Part shown: positions 1-8,901 of the stretch, in pieces
How the letters are laid out: each line of letters opens with the position of its first letter
How positions within the stretch are numbered: the first letter of the stretch is position 1
DNA from: Streptomyces coacervatus
Lineage (GTDB): Bacteria; Actinomycetota; Actinomycetes; Streptomycetales; Streptomycetaceae
Reading direction: 5' to 3'
Assembly: GCF_029223485.1 (NCBI RefSeq)
Contig: NZ_JARHTP010000008.1
Coordinates: 124,001 to 188,000, forward strand
Length of the DNA stretch: 64,000 nucleotides
Made by a program: the position numbers and the translations under genes
Notes under the pieces: generated by a model
Told to the model about the DNA's origin: nothing
Seen by the model: only the letters and a program-made list of their open reading frames with translations
Databases searched by the model: none

Positions 1-980
<980 letters not shown>

Positions 981-988
<8 letters not shown>

Positions 989-2123
989 GCTGGCCCTCCA
1001 TCAGAGATACGAAGCGGTCGAACAGGTAGGCGGCGTCGTGCGGGCCCGCTGCCGCTTCGGGGTGGTACTGGACGCTGAAGGCCGGCCGGTCGAGGAGCTG
1101 GAGGCCCTCCACCACGTTGTCGTTCAGGCAGACGTGGGAGACCTCGGCGCGGCCGTAGGGAGTGTCGGAGACCTTGTCGGTCGGCGCGTCTACGGCGAAG
1201 CCGTGGTTGTGCGCGGTGACCTCGACCTTGCCGGTCGTACGGTCCTGCACGGGCTGGTTGATGCCGCGGTGGCCGTACTTGAGCTTGTACGTGCCGAAGC
1301 CCAGGGCGCGGCCCAGGATCTGGTTGCCGAAGCAGATGCCGAAGAGCGGGGTGCCGCGCTCCAGGACCGCCTGCATGACGGAGACCGGGTGGTCGGCGGT
1401 GGCCGGGTCGCCCGGGCCGTTGGAGAAGAACACGCCGTCGGGGTTGACGGCGTAGACGTCCTCGGCGGTCGCCGTGGCCGGCAGCACGTGCACCTCGATG
1501 CCGCGCTCGGCCATGCGGTGCGGGGTCATGCCCTTGATGCCGAGGTCCACGGCGGCGACCGTGAACCTCTTGTCGCCGATCGCGGGGACGACGTACGCCT
1601 CCTTGGTGGCGACCTCGGCGGAGAGGTCGGCGCCCTTCATCTCGGGGGCCTGGCGGACCTCGGCGAGCATGGTGCCCTCGTCGGGCAGCGCGTTGCCGGA
1701 GAAGATGCCGACGCGCATGGCGCCGCGCTCCCGCAGATGACGCGTCAACGCGCGCGTGTCGATGCCGGAGATGCCGACGACGCCCTGGTGGCGCAGTTCG
1801 TCGTCCAGGGAGCGCTTGGCGCGCCAGTTGGACGGCACGCGCGCGGGGTCGCGCACGACGTAGCCGGCGACCCAGATCTGCTTGCTCTCCGGGTCCTCGT
1901 CGTTCACGCCGGTGTTGCCGACGTGCGGGGCGGTCATCACGACGACCTGGCGGTGGTACGACGGGTCGGTGAGGGTCTCCTGGTAGCCGGTCATGCCGGT
2001 CGAGAAGACCGCTTCGCCGAAGGTCACCCCCACGGCCCCGTAGGCGCGGCCGCGGAAGATCCGGCCGTCCTCCAGGACGAGTACGGCGGGAACCTTGGCG
2101 GCTCCCCTGGTGGAGGTTGTCAT
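981..2123 (-). CDS. carA: carbamoyl-phosphate synthase small (glutaminase) subunit
   Basis: Class I glutamine amidotransferase subunit, which hydrolyses glutamine and channels ammonia to CarB. It has 380 residues, the usual family length. The N-terminal domain is followed by a GATase domain with nucleophile Cys264 in GICFGNQ and the His354/Glu356 pair in QYHPE. The frame stays open far upstream, but the ATG at 2123-2121 is preferred. It gives the normal N-terminus and a 4-base ATGA overlap with the preceding gene. It belongs to the pyr operon and is followed by carB with an 8-base overlap. Confidence 0.97.
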
Positions 2124-2695
2124 CGTGCGCCTTCCGTGTCGATGCTCTTGTTGATCATGTGGTTCAGGGTCTCGACCCACTCGGTGTGCTCGGCCGCACG
2201 GTCGGAGCGGAACCCGGAGTCGATCAGCCGCTCGCCGTGCGCCCAGGTCACCACGAGCAGCCCGCCCTCGGTCAGCACCTTGCCGGCGATGCCCTTGTCG
2301 AGCCGGGCCTCGCGCAGCTGCTCCGTCGGGACGAAGAAGTCGGTGGCGCCGGGGCGTACGACGTCCAGTCCCGCGTCCGTCAGCGTGAGCTCGACCCTGC
2401 TGCGGGTGCCGAGGCCGTGCGCCACGATGCGGTCCAGCCACTGCCGGGCGGTGGTGGAGCCGTGGTAGCGGCCGCTCATCGTCAGTCTCGCCTCGCCGGG
2501 CTCTTCCGGCGCGGTGGGCAGCTCCGGGAGGTCGCCCTGGAGCGTGCCGCGCCACTTCCAGCCCTCGCGCATCAGCCAGTAGACGAGCGCGACGAAGAGG
2601 GCGAGTCCGACGAGCCAGCCGACGCGGGCGGCCCAGTCGGTGACCTCGGCCGACTTCTTCTCGGCGGCCAGATACGTCAGATGCAGAGGTGTCAC
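2120..2695 (-). CDS. PH-like membrane protein of the pyrimidine operon, function unknown
   Basis: A 191-residue protein with an N-terminal membrane segment at about residues 22-42, then a basic linker and a soluble domain. Repeated beta-strand-like stretches (RVELTLTDAGLDVV, LLVVTWAHGERLID) suggest a bacterial PH-like fold. The GTG start at 2695-2693 overlaps the pyrC stop (GTGA) and the stop overlaps the carA start (ATGA), so it is a tightly coupled operon member. A membrane protein gene occupies the same pyrC-carA slot in mycobacteria, to my knowledge. The role is unknown. A regulatory or membrane-anchoring role for the pathway is only inference. Confidence 0.85.
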   Translation of the reverse strand: MTPLHLTYLAAEKKSAEVTDWAARVGWLVGLALFVALVYWLMREGWKWRGTLQGDLPELPTAPEEPGEARLTMSGRYHGSTTARQWLDRIVAHGLGTRSRVELTLTDAGLDVVRPGATDFFVPTEQLREARLDKGIAGKVLTEGGLLVVTWAHGERLIDSGFRSDRAAEHTEWVETLNHMINKSIDTEGAR

Positions 2696-3978
2696 GTGAG
2701 CTTCCCGTCGACGAGCGTGGCCTTGCCCCGGAGCCACGTGTGCGTGACACGGCCCGGCAGCTCACGCCCCTCGTACGGGGTGTTCCGGCTGCGCGAGGCG
2801 AAGCCCGCGGGGTCCACCGACCCACGGTATGCCGTGTCGACGAGCGTGAGGTTGGCGGGCTCACCAGCCGAGACGGGACGCCCGTGCCCCTTGGCCTGCC
2901 CGATCTCGGCGGGCTTGTAGGACATGCGCTCGGCGACCCCGGCCCAGGTGAGGAGCCCGGTGTCCACCATGGTCTCCTGCACCACTGACAACGCGGTCTC
3001 CAGGCCGACCATCCCCATGGCGGCCGCGGCCCACTCGCAGTCCTTGTCCTCGTGCGGGTGCGGGGCGTGGTCGGTGGCGACGATGTCGATCGTGCCGTCG
3101 GCGAGGGCCTCGCGCAGGGCGAACACGTCGCGCTCGGTGCGCAGCGGCGGGTTGACCTTGTAGACCGGGTTGTACGTCCGCACCAGCTCGTCCGTGAGGA
3201 GCAGGTGGTGCGGGGTGACCTCGGCGGTGACGTCGATGCCGCGGGACTTGGCCCAGCGGACGATCTCGACGGACCCGGCGGTCGACAGGTGGCAGATGTG
3301 GACGCGGGAGCCGACGTGCTCGGCGAGCAGGACATCCCGGGCGATGATCGATTCTTCGGCCACCGCGGGCCAGCCGCCGAGACCCAGCTCGGCGGAGACG
3401 ATGCCCTCGTTCATCTGGGCGCCCTCCGTCAGCCGCGGCTCCTGCGCGTGCTGGGCGACGACCCCGCCGAAGGCCTTCACGTACTCCAGCGCCCGCCGCA
3501 TGATCACGGCGTCGTCGACGCACTTGCCGTCGTCCGAGAAGACGGTGACCCCGGCGGCCGACTCGTGCATCGCCCCCAGCTCGGCGAGCTTCTTGCCCTC
3601 CAGGCCGACGGTGACGGCACCGATGGGCTGCACATCGCAGTAGCCGTGCTCCTGGCCGAGCCGGTACACCTGCTCGACGACGCCGGCGGTGTCGGCGACC
3701 GGGAAGGTGTTGGCCATGGCGAAGACGGCCGTGTAACCGCCGCTCGCCGCCGCGCGCGTGCCGGTCAGCACGGTCTCGGAGTCCTCGCGGCCCGGCTCGC
3801 GCAGATGGGTGTGCAGGTCGACGAGCCCGGGCAGCAGCACCTTGCCGGCGGCCTCGACGACCTCCGCGCCTTCGTCACTCAGACCGACGCCCACCTCGAC
3901 GATCGTCTGGCCGTCGATCAGCACGTCCTGCGGCTCGCCGCCGAGCACCTTCGCACCACGGATCAGGATCTTGCTCAT
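2692..3978 (-). CDS. pyrC: dihydroorotase
   Basis: Third step of UMP synthesis: cyclises N-carbamoyl-aspartate to dihydroorotate. It has 428 residues and is of the longer type I amidohydrolase kind. DLHTHLREPG at residues 54-63 supplies the first metal-binding histidines, with further histidines in the VTPHHLLL and ATDHAPHP motifs. The ATG at 3978 lies 5 bases after the pyrB stop. The C-terminus GKATLVDGKLT is complete. It is co-transcribed with pyrB upstream and overlaps the membrane-protein gene downstream by 4 bases. Confidence 0.97.
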   Translation of the reverse strand: MSKILIRGAKVLGGEPQDVLIDGQTIVEVGVGLSDEGAEVVEAAGKVLLPGLVDLHTHLREPGREDSETVLTGTRAAASGGYTAVFAMANTFPVADTAGVVEQVYRLGQEHGYCDVQPIGAVTVGLEGKKLAELGAMHESAAGVTVFSDDGKCVDDAVIMRRALEYVKAFGGVVAQHAQEPRLTEGAQMNEGIVSAELGLGGWPAVAEESIIARDVLLAEHVGSRVHICHLSTAGSVEIVRWAKSRGIDVTAEVTPHHLLLTDELVRTYNPVYKVNPPLRTERDVFALREALADGTIDIVATDHAPHPHEDKDCEWAAAAMGMVGLETALSVVQETMVDTGLLTWAGVAERMSYKPAEIGQAKGHGRPVSAGEPANLTLVDTAYRGSVDPAGFASRSRNTPYEGRELPGRVTHTWLRGKATLVDGKLT

Positions 3979-3983
3979 GGTTC

Positions 3984-4964
3984 TTACTTCTCCTCGATGG
4001 TGCGGGCGTGGGTGACGGCGGGTTCGTTGCCGCCTAGCAGCAGGTACAGGACGGCCATCCGGATGGAGACTCCGTTTGCGACCTGCTCGACGACGGTGCA
4101 GCGGTCCGAGTCGGCCACCTCGGCGGTGATCTCCATGCCGCGGACCATCGGGCCGGGGTGCATCACGATGGCGTGCTCGGGCATCCGCGCCATGCGGTCG
4201 CCGTCGAGGCCGTAGCGCCGCGAGTACTCGCGCTCGGTCGGGAAGAACGCGGCGTTCATGCGCTCGCGCTGGACCCGCAGCATCATCACCGCGTCGGACT
4301 TCGCAAGCGTGGAGTCCAGGTCGTACGACACCTCGCAGGGCCAGGTCCCGACGCCGACCGGCACCAGGGTGGGCGGCGCGACGAGGGTGACCTCGGCGCC
4401 GAGCGTGTGCAGCAGGTCGACGTTGGAGCGGGCGACCCGGCTGTGCAGGACGTCGCCGACGATCGTGATCCGCTTGCCGGACAGGTCCTGCCCTATCCCG
4501 GCGTCCCGGCCGACCAGGCGGCGGCGCATGGTGAACGCGTCCAGCAGGGCCTGGGTGGGGTGCTGGTGGGTGCCGTCGCCCGCGTTGATGACGGCCGCGT
4601 CGATCCAGCCGGAGTTGGCGAGGCGGTAGGGGGCTCCGGAGGCGCCGTGCCGGATGACCACGGCGTCGACGCCCATGGCCTCCAGGGTCTGGGCGGTGTC
4701 CTTCAGGGACTCGCCCTTGGAGACGCTCGACCCCTTGGCGGTGAAGTTGATGACGTCCGCGGACAGGCGCTTCTCGGCGGCTTCGAAGGAGATACGCGTG
4801 CGCGTGGAGTCCTCGAAGAACAGGTTCACCACGGTGCGGCCGCGCAGGGTCGGCAGTTTCTTGATCGGCCGGTCGGCGACCCGGGCCATCTCCTCGGCGG
4901 TGTCGAGGATCAGGACGGCGTCGTCGCGGGTGAGGTCGGCGGCCGAGATGAGATGACGCTGCAT
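3984..4964 (-). CDS. pyrB: aspartate carbamoyltransferase catalytic chain
   Basis: Second step of UMP synthesis: carbamoyl phosphate plus aspartate gives N-carbamoyl-aspartate. It has 326 residues. The carbamoyl-phosphate loop EDSTRTR is at 51-57, HPTQ at 135-138 and HPGPM near the C-terminus. There is no pyrI regulatory chain, as expected for actinobacteria. PyrB and PyrC are encoded back to back, the arrangement in which some bacteria assemble a PyrB-PyrC complex. An 81-base spacer separates it from pyrR; no convincing terminator was seen in it. Confidence 0.97.
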   Translation of the reverse strand: MQRHLISAADLTRDDAVLILDTAEEMARVADRPIKKLPTLRGRTVVNLFFEDSTRTRISFEAAEKRLSADVINFTAKGSSVSKGESLKDTAQTLEAMGVDAVVIRHGASGAPYRLANSGWIDAAVINAGDGTHQHPTQALLDAFTMRRRLVGRDAGIGQDLSGKRITIVGDVLHSRVARSNVDLLHTLGAEVTLVAPPTLVPVGVGTWPCEVSYDLDSTLAKSDAVMMLRVQRERMNAAFFPTEREYSRRYGLDGDRMARMPEHAIVMHPGPMVRGMEITAEVADSDRCTVVEQVANGVSIRMAVLYLLLGGNEPAVTHARTIEEK

Positions 4965-5045
4965 CTGTCAGGCTCCGTAAGGCAGTTCAGGGAGATTTCG
5001 GGCATGGGTGCGCGCGAAACGCACTCGGGGTCGTACGGCCGAGTG

Positions 5046-5636
5046 CTACTGCTGCTCGCCCGGGGCGGCCGGCTTGGCACCGAGCAGCACGGTGTCGCGA
5101 CCGTCCTCCTCGGCGAGCTGGACCTTGACCGTCTCCCGCAGCGACGTGGGGAGGTTCTTGCCGACGTAGTCGGCGCGGATGGGCAGTTCGCGGTGGCCGC
5201 GGTCGACGAGGACCGCGAGCTGCACCGCGCGTGGACGCCCTATGTCGTTCAGGGCGTCAAGGGCGGCACGGATGGTGCGGCCGGAGAAGAGCACGTCGTC
5301 GACGAGGACGACCAGGCGGCCGTCGATGCCGTCACCGGGGATGTCGGTGCGGGCCAGCGCACGCGGCGGATGCATGCGCAGGTCGTCGCGGTACATGGTG
5401 ATGTCGAGCGAACCCACCGGGATCTTCCGGTCGGTGATCTCCTCGAGCTTGGCGGCGAGCCGCTGGGCGAGGAAGACCCCTCGGGTCGGAATGCCGAGGA
5501 GCACCACGTCGTCGGCGCCCTTGGCGCGCTCGACGATCTCGTGGGCGATGCGGGTCAACACCCGCGCGATGTCCGGGCCTTCGAGAACGGGCCGGGCATC
5601 GGACGCCGGAATTCCGGACGTGTCCTGCTTGTCCAT
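5046..5636 (-). CDS. pyrR: PyrR regulator / uracil phosphoribosyltransferase
   Basis: RNA-binding attenuation or translation regulator of the pyr operon, usually with weak uracil phosphoribosyltransferase activity. It has 196 residues. The PRPP loop LVDDVLFSGRTIR is at about 111-123, with GIPTRG at 48-53 as in the PyrR family. The ATG at 5636 is preceded by GGAGG at 5651-5647, an ideal spacing of about 10 bases. It is the first gene of the operon. The leader just upstream carries a candidate PyrR-binding loop, so autoregulation by UMP-bound PyrR is likely. Confidence 0.96.
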   Translation of the reverse strand: MDKQDTSGIPASDARPVLEGPDIARVLTRIAHEIVERAKGADDVVLLGIPTRGVFLAQRLAAKLEEITDRKIPVGSLDITMYRDDLRMHPPRALARTDIPGDGIDGRLVVLVDDVLFSGRTIRAALDALNDIGRPRAVQLAVLVDRGHRELPIRADYVGKNLPTSLRETVKVQLAEEDGRDTVLLGAKPAAPGEQQ

Positions 5637-5700
5637 ATGAAACGGACCTCCTTCTCCGCCTCACGGGACGGACCTTAAAGGACGTCGGATTTGCGCCATC
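5637..5700 (-). promoter_or_regulatory. pyr operon leader with candidate PyrR-binding loop
   Basis: On the minus strand the leader contains TCCCGTGAGGC within 5672-5657, which fits the PyrR-binding loop consensus TCCNGNGAGG known from Bacillus and mycobacteria. Short arms (CCG/CGG) flank it. The pyrR ribosome binding site GAAGGAGG (5654-5647) starts 3 bases after the loop. An upstream TCCTT (5682-5678) could pair with AAGGA of the same site (5653-5649), giving an alternative fold that hides it. This suggests control of pyrR translation or of operon read-through. It was read by eye and not folded computationally. Confidence 0.65.
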
Positions 5701-5790
5701 CACGGTAGCAGGCCCCGCCGACGCCCCTGATCACCCCTATGGCGTAATCGGCCACTGCGGCCGCGGAAGAGTCGGTGTGGACCATTCGGC

Positions 5791-5833
5791 TTGACGCAGA
5801 AGAGTCACGCTGCGTAACCTCACAGTGAGTTAC
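5791..5833 (+). promoter_or_regulatory. bldD promoter with BldD-type operator
   Basis: TTGACG (5791-5796) followed after 18 bases by TAACCT (5815-5820) resembles a vegetative promoter. Overlapping the -10 is a near-perfect inverted repeat, GTAACCTCACAGTGAGTTAC at 5814-5833. This matches the BldD-box style (TNAC plus GTNA half-sites) expected at the autoregulated bldD promoter. The leader to the ATG would be about 60 bases. Confidence 0.7.
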
Positions 5834-5889
5834 CAGACGCGCGGCTCGGAAACTCTGCAGTCGCGTCGACACAGTGTCCGGGGAGCTAT

Positions 5890-6390
5890 ATGTCCAGCGA
5901 ATACGCCAAACAGCTCGGGGCCAAGCTCCGGGCCATCCGCACCCAGCAGGGCCTTTCCCTCCACGGTGTCGAGGAGAAGAGCCAGGGACGCTGGAAGGCG
6001 GTCGTGGTCGGTTCGTACGAGCGCGGCGACCGTGCCGTGACCGTACAGCGCCTCGCCGAACTGGCGGATTTCTATGGGGTCCCGGTGCAGGAGCTCCTGC
6101 CGGGCACCACCCCGGGCGGCGCCGCCGAGCCGCCGCCGAAGCTGGTCCTGGACCTGGAGCGGCTGGCGACCGTGCCGGCCGAGAAGGCGGGCCCGCTGCA
6201 GCGCTATGCGGCGACGATCCAGTCGCAGCGCGGTGACTACAACGGCAAGGTGCTCTCGATCCGCCAGGACGACCTGCGCACACTCGCCGTCATCTACGAC
6301 CAGTCCCCCTCGGTCCTCACCGAGCAGCTGATCAGCTGGGGCGTGCTGGACGCGGACGCGCGCCGTGCGGTCGCGCACGAAGAGGTCTGA
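5890..6390 (+). CDS. bldD: BldD, c-di-GMP-responsive master repressor of development
   Basis: Global transcription repressor that holds Streptomyces in vegetative growth. It binds DNA as a dimer stabilised by tetrameric cyclic di-GMP. It has 166 residues. An N-terminal XRE-type helix-turn-helix spans about 6-70. The C-terminal domain carries the c-di-GMP signature RGD (114-116) and RQDD (125-128), separated by eight residues, so ligand binding should be intact. The ATG at 5890 follows a GGGGAG ribosome binding site. It is monocistronic: an operator candidate lies upstream and a perfect 20-bp terminator downstream. It is divergent from pyrR. Confidence 0.98.
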   Translation: MSSEYAKQLGAKLRAIRTQQGLSLHGVEEKSQGRWKAVVVGSYERGDRAVTVQRLAELADFYGVPVQELLPGTTPGGAAEPPPKLVLDLERLATVPAEKAGPLQRYAATIQSQRGDYNGKVLSIRQDDLRTLAVIYDQSPSVLTEQLISWGVLDADARRAVAHEEV

Positions 6391-6423
6391 CACAAGAGGT
6401 CGGACAGCACTCAGCAGAAACGT

Positions 6424-6469
6424 GCCGCCGGGGTGGCCGGAACTTCACGGTTCCGGCCACCCCGGCGGC
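6424..6469 (+). terminator. strong terminator hairpin after bldD
   Basis: Perfect 20-bp stem: the arm at 6424-6443 pairs with 6450-6469 around a 6-base loop (TTCACG), followed by TTTCTG. It lies 34 bases after the bldD stop. Confidence 0.93.
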
Positions 6470-6505
6470 TTTCTGCGGCCTTCGGGAGCCGCGGAGGTAT
6501 GGGAA

Positions 6506-6547
6506 CGCCAGGGGGCCCGCAGCAGTCACGCTGCGGGCCCCCTGGCG
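6506..6547 (-). terminator. terminator hairpin after nusB
   Basis: Perfect 18-bp stem: 6506-6523 pairs with 6530-6547 around AGTCAC. It lies 40 bases past the nusB stop on the minus strand. There is no T-run, as is common in Streptomyces. With the bldD terminator it insulates two convergent units. Confidence 0.85.
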
Positions 6548-6587
6548 ATGCCTGCCTCTTACGACCCGGGCTACCCCAGGTCGGTCG

Positions 6588-7022
6588 TTACGCCTCGTCC
6601 CGGCGCAGTGAGGGCTTCAGCTCCTTGAGCCGGCCCAGCAGTCCGTTGACGAACGCGGGCGACTCGTCCGTGGAGAACTCCTTCGCCAGCTGCACCATCT
6701 CGTCCAGCACGACGGCGTCCGGGATCTCGTCGGCCCAGATCAGCTCGTAGGCGCCGAGGCGCAGGACGTTGCGGTCCACGACCGGCATCCGGTCCAGCGT
6801 CCAGCCGACCGAGTACTGGGCGATCAGCTCGTCGATGCGCCTCGCATGCTTCGCGTAGCCCTCGACGAGCTGCATGGTGTACTCGCTCACCGGCGGCTGC
6901 CGGGTGTCGTCCCGGGAGAGCCGGATCCAGTCCGCGAGGACCGTCAGGACATCGGCGCCGCGCTGGTCGCCCTCGAAGAGGATCTGGAAGGCGCGCTTGC
7001 GGGCCGTGTTGCGGGCAGCCAC
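6588..7022 (-). CDS. nusB: transcription antitermination protein NusB
   Basis: All-helical RNA-binding factor that with NusE (S10) assembles on boxA of rRNA leaders to prevent early termination. It has 144 residues, starting V/MAARNTARKRAFQILFEGDQRG. The C-terminal half contains the conserved RNVLRLGAYEL and DEIPDAVVLDEMVQLAKEFSTDESPAFVNGLL-type blocks (the latter read as separate pieces). The GTG start at 7022 is 2 bases after the efp stop, so it is co-translated with efp. It is the last gene of the alaS-to-nusB run. Confidence 0.95.
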   Translation of the reverse strand: MAARNTARKRAFQILFEGDQRGADVLTVLADWIRLSRDDTRQPPVSEYTMQLVEGYAKHARRIDELIAQYSVGWTLDRMPVVDRNVLRLGAYELIWADEIPDAVVLDEMVQLAKEFSTDESPAFVNGLLGRLKELKPSLRRDEA

Positions 7023-7024
7023 GG

Positions 7025-7591
7025 TTAGCTGTTCACCCGGCCGAGGTAGTCGCTCGTACGGGTGTCGACCTTGATCTTCTCACCGGTGGTGATGAAGAGC
7101 GGGACCTGGATCTGGTGGCCGGTCTCCAGGGTGGCGGGCTTGGTGCCGCCGGTGGAACGGTCGCCCTGCAGGCCCGGCTCGGTCTCCTGGACGACGAGCT
7201 CGACGGCGGCCGGGAGCTCGACGAAGAGCACCTCGCCCTCGTGCTGCGCGACGGTGGCCGTGAAGCCCTCGATGAGGAAGTTGGCGGCGTCGCCGACAGC
7301 CTTGCGGTCGACCATGAGCTGGTCGTAGGTCTCCATGTCCATGAAGACGAAGTACTCGCCGTCCATGTACGAGAACTGCATGTCGCGCTTGTCGACAGTG
7401 GCCGTCTCGACCTTGACGCCGGCGTTGAAGGTCTTGTCGACGACCTTGCCGGAGAGCACGTTCTTGAGCTTGGTGCGCACGAAGGCCGGGCCCTTGCCGG
7501 GCTTGACGTGCTGGAACTCGACGACGGACCAGAGCTGGCCGCCTTCGAGCTTGAGCACAAGGCCGTTCTTGAGGTCGTTCGTGGAAGCCAC
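7025..7591 (-). CDS. efp: translation elongation factor P
   Basis: Relieves ribosome stalling at polyproline. It has 188 residues in three beta-barrel domains. The tip loop reads PGKGP (31-35), the palindromic loop of the actinobacterial class that works with an unmodified lysine (K33). No epmA/epmB or earP modification gene is nearby, which agrees. GTG start at 7591. A 51-base gap separates it from the peptidase gene. Confidence 0.97.
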   Translation of the reverse strand: MASTNDLKNGLVLKLEGGQLWSVVEFQHVKPGKGPAFVRTKLKNVLSGKVVDKTFNAGVKVETATVDKRDMQFSYMDGEYFVFMDMETYDQLMVDRKAVGDAANFLIEGFTATVAQHEGEVLFVELPAAVELVVQETEPGLQGDRSTGGTKPATLETGHQIQVPLFITTGEKIKVDTRTSDYLGRVNS

Positions 7592-7642
7592 GGTTGCGGA
7601 ATCTCCTGGACTGACGTGGACGACCCCGGCGCACGCACCTGC

Positions 7643-8749
7643 CTAGAGTGCGAGCAGCTCCTTGGTCGTGATGGTGAGTAGCTCGGGTCCGCCGTCCGCC
7701 TCGGGGCGGACGACGAGCGTGTCATCGATCCGGACGCCGCCCCGGCCCGGGAGGTGAACCCCCGGTTCGACGGTGACCGGCACGCAAGCGTCCAGTTTAC
7801 CCATGGCCGCAGGGGCCAGCTGCGGGTCCTCATCGATTTCGAGCCCCACGCCGTGCCCCGTCAGGGCCGGAAGCCCCTCTGCGTACCCCGCGGAATCCAG
7901 CACCTGACGTGCCGCGCGGTCCACATCGCGGCAGGCCGCGCCGGGCGCCAGCGACTCTCGTCCGGCGCGCTGGGCGGCGAAGACGAGGTCGTAGAGCTCG
8001 ATCTGCCAGTCCGCGGGGGACGTGCCGATGACGAAGGTGCGGCCGATCTCGCAGCGGTAGCCGCGGTATGCGGCGCCCAGACAGACGGAGAGGAAGTCGC
8101 CCTCCTCGACGCGGCGGTCGGTGGGCCGGTGAGCCCGTCTGCCGGCGTTGGGGCCGGTGGCGACCGAGGTCGGGAAGGCAGGGCCGTCGGCGCCGTGGTC
8201 GACGAGGCGGCGCTCCAGCTCCAGGGCGAGGTGCCGTTCCGTGCGGCCGACGAGGATGGACTCCAGGAGTTCACCGAGCGCCTGATCGGCGATTTCGGCG
8301 CCGATGCGGAGGCAGGAGATCTCCTCCTCGTCCTTGACGACCCTCAGCTGCTCGACGGCTCCGCCGAGGTCGGTGAGGCGCAGGCGCGGCACCACCGAGC
8401 GGATCTCCCGGTGCCGGGCCACGGTGAGGTGGTGTTCCTCCACGGCGAGCGTGTCGGCGCGCTGCCCCTCGGCGAGGTCTGCGGCGGCCACTGCGGGATC
8501 GCCTGCGCTGCCGGGCAGGGTCTGCATGCGGAGCGCCTCGTCCGGTCGCCCCTCTGCGGGACGGTCGTCCGGTGGCCCGGCGCACAGCAGCAGGTCCTCG
8601 GTCCTGCCCAGGAGCAGGACGGCGCCCCTTGGGGCGGTGCCCGCGAGGTAGCGGACATTGGCGGGGCGAGAAATCAGCGCGGATTGGCTGCCGCCAGCCT
8701 TGCAGCGGTCTCTCAGCCTTGCCCGGCGGAGTGCGTACACCTCTGACAT
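7643..8749 (-). CDS. M24-family aminopeptidase P/creatinase-like protein with altered metal ligands
   Basis: Occupies the pepQ/pepP slot before efp found in many bacteria. It has 368 residues: an N-terminal creatinase-like domain (about 1-130) and a C-terminal pita-bread domain. Supporting residues remain: H207, H299 in GHGVGLEID and E328 in TVEPGVH. Two of the five usual metal ligands and part of a third are changed. The site normally Asp in the LIDAGA-like strand is Cys223 (SVCLGA), the next Asp is Glu234 (CEIGRTF), and the last Glu is Asp342 (VRIDD). It may use metal differently or may have lost peptidase activity. ATG start at 8749; no frameshift. Confidence 0.85.
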   Translation of the reverse strand: MSEVYALRRARLRDRCKAGGSQSALISRPANVRYLAGTAPRGAVLLLGRTEDLLLCAGPPDDRPAEGRPDEALRMQTLPGSAGDPAVAAADLAEGQRADTLAVEEHHLTVARHREIRSVVPRLRLTDLGGAVEQLRVVKDEEEISCLRIGAEIADQALGELLESILVGRTERHLALELERRLVDHGADGPAFPTSVATGPNAGRRAHRPTDRRVEEGDFLSVCLGAAYRGYRCEIGRTFVIGTSPADWQIELYDLVFAAQRAGRESLAPGAACRDVDRAARQVLDSAGYAEGLPALTGHGVGLEIDEDPQLAPAAMGKLDACVPVTVEPGVHLPGRGGVRIDDTLVVRPEADGGPELLTITTKELLAL

Positions 8750-8852
8750 GAGATGAGCGTAGGAGCGGTGGGGGATTTGTGCCGGTTGGGGTGCCGATTG
8801 GGGGATGAGGGTGCCTCAACGGTTGATCGCCGTCTGCGGGTGAGTGGGGGCT

Positions 8853-8874
8853 TGTCGCGCAGTTCCCCGCGCCC
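8853..8874 (-). repeat. dispersed 22-base repeat, copy 1
   Basis: On the minus strand this reads GGGGCGCGGGGAACTGCG followed by CGAC, identical over 22 bases to the plus strand at 62178-62199. It sits in the 152-bp gap between the ATPase stop and the peptidase start. It overlaps a GGGGGC/GCCCCC stem, with six A residues on the plus-strand side. Such GCGCGGGGAACTGCGCGAC segments are widespread in Streptomyces intergenic DNA. Confidence 0.8.
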
Positions 8875-8901
8875 CCAAAAAAGCCCTCCAGTCCCCTGTG
8901 G

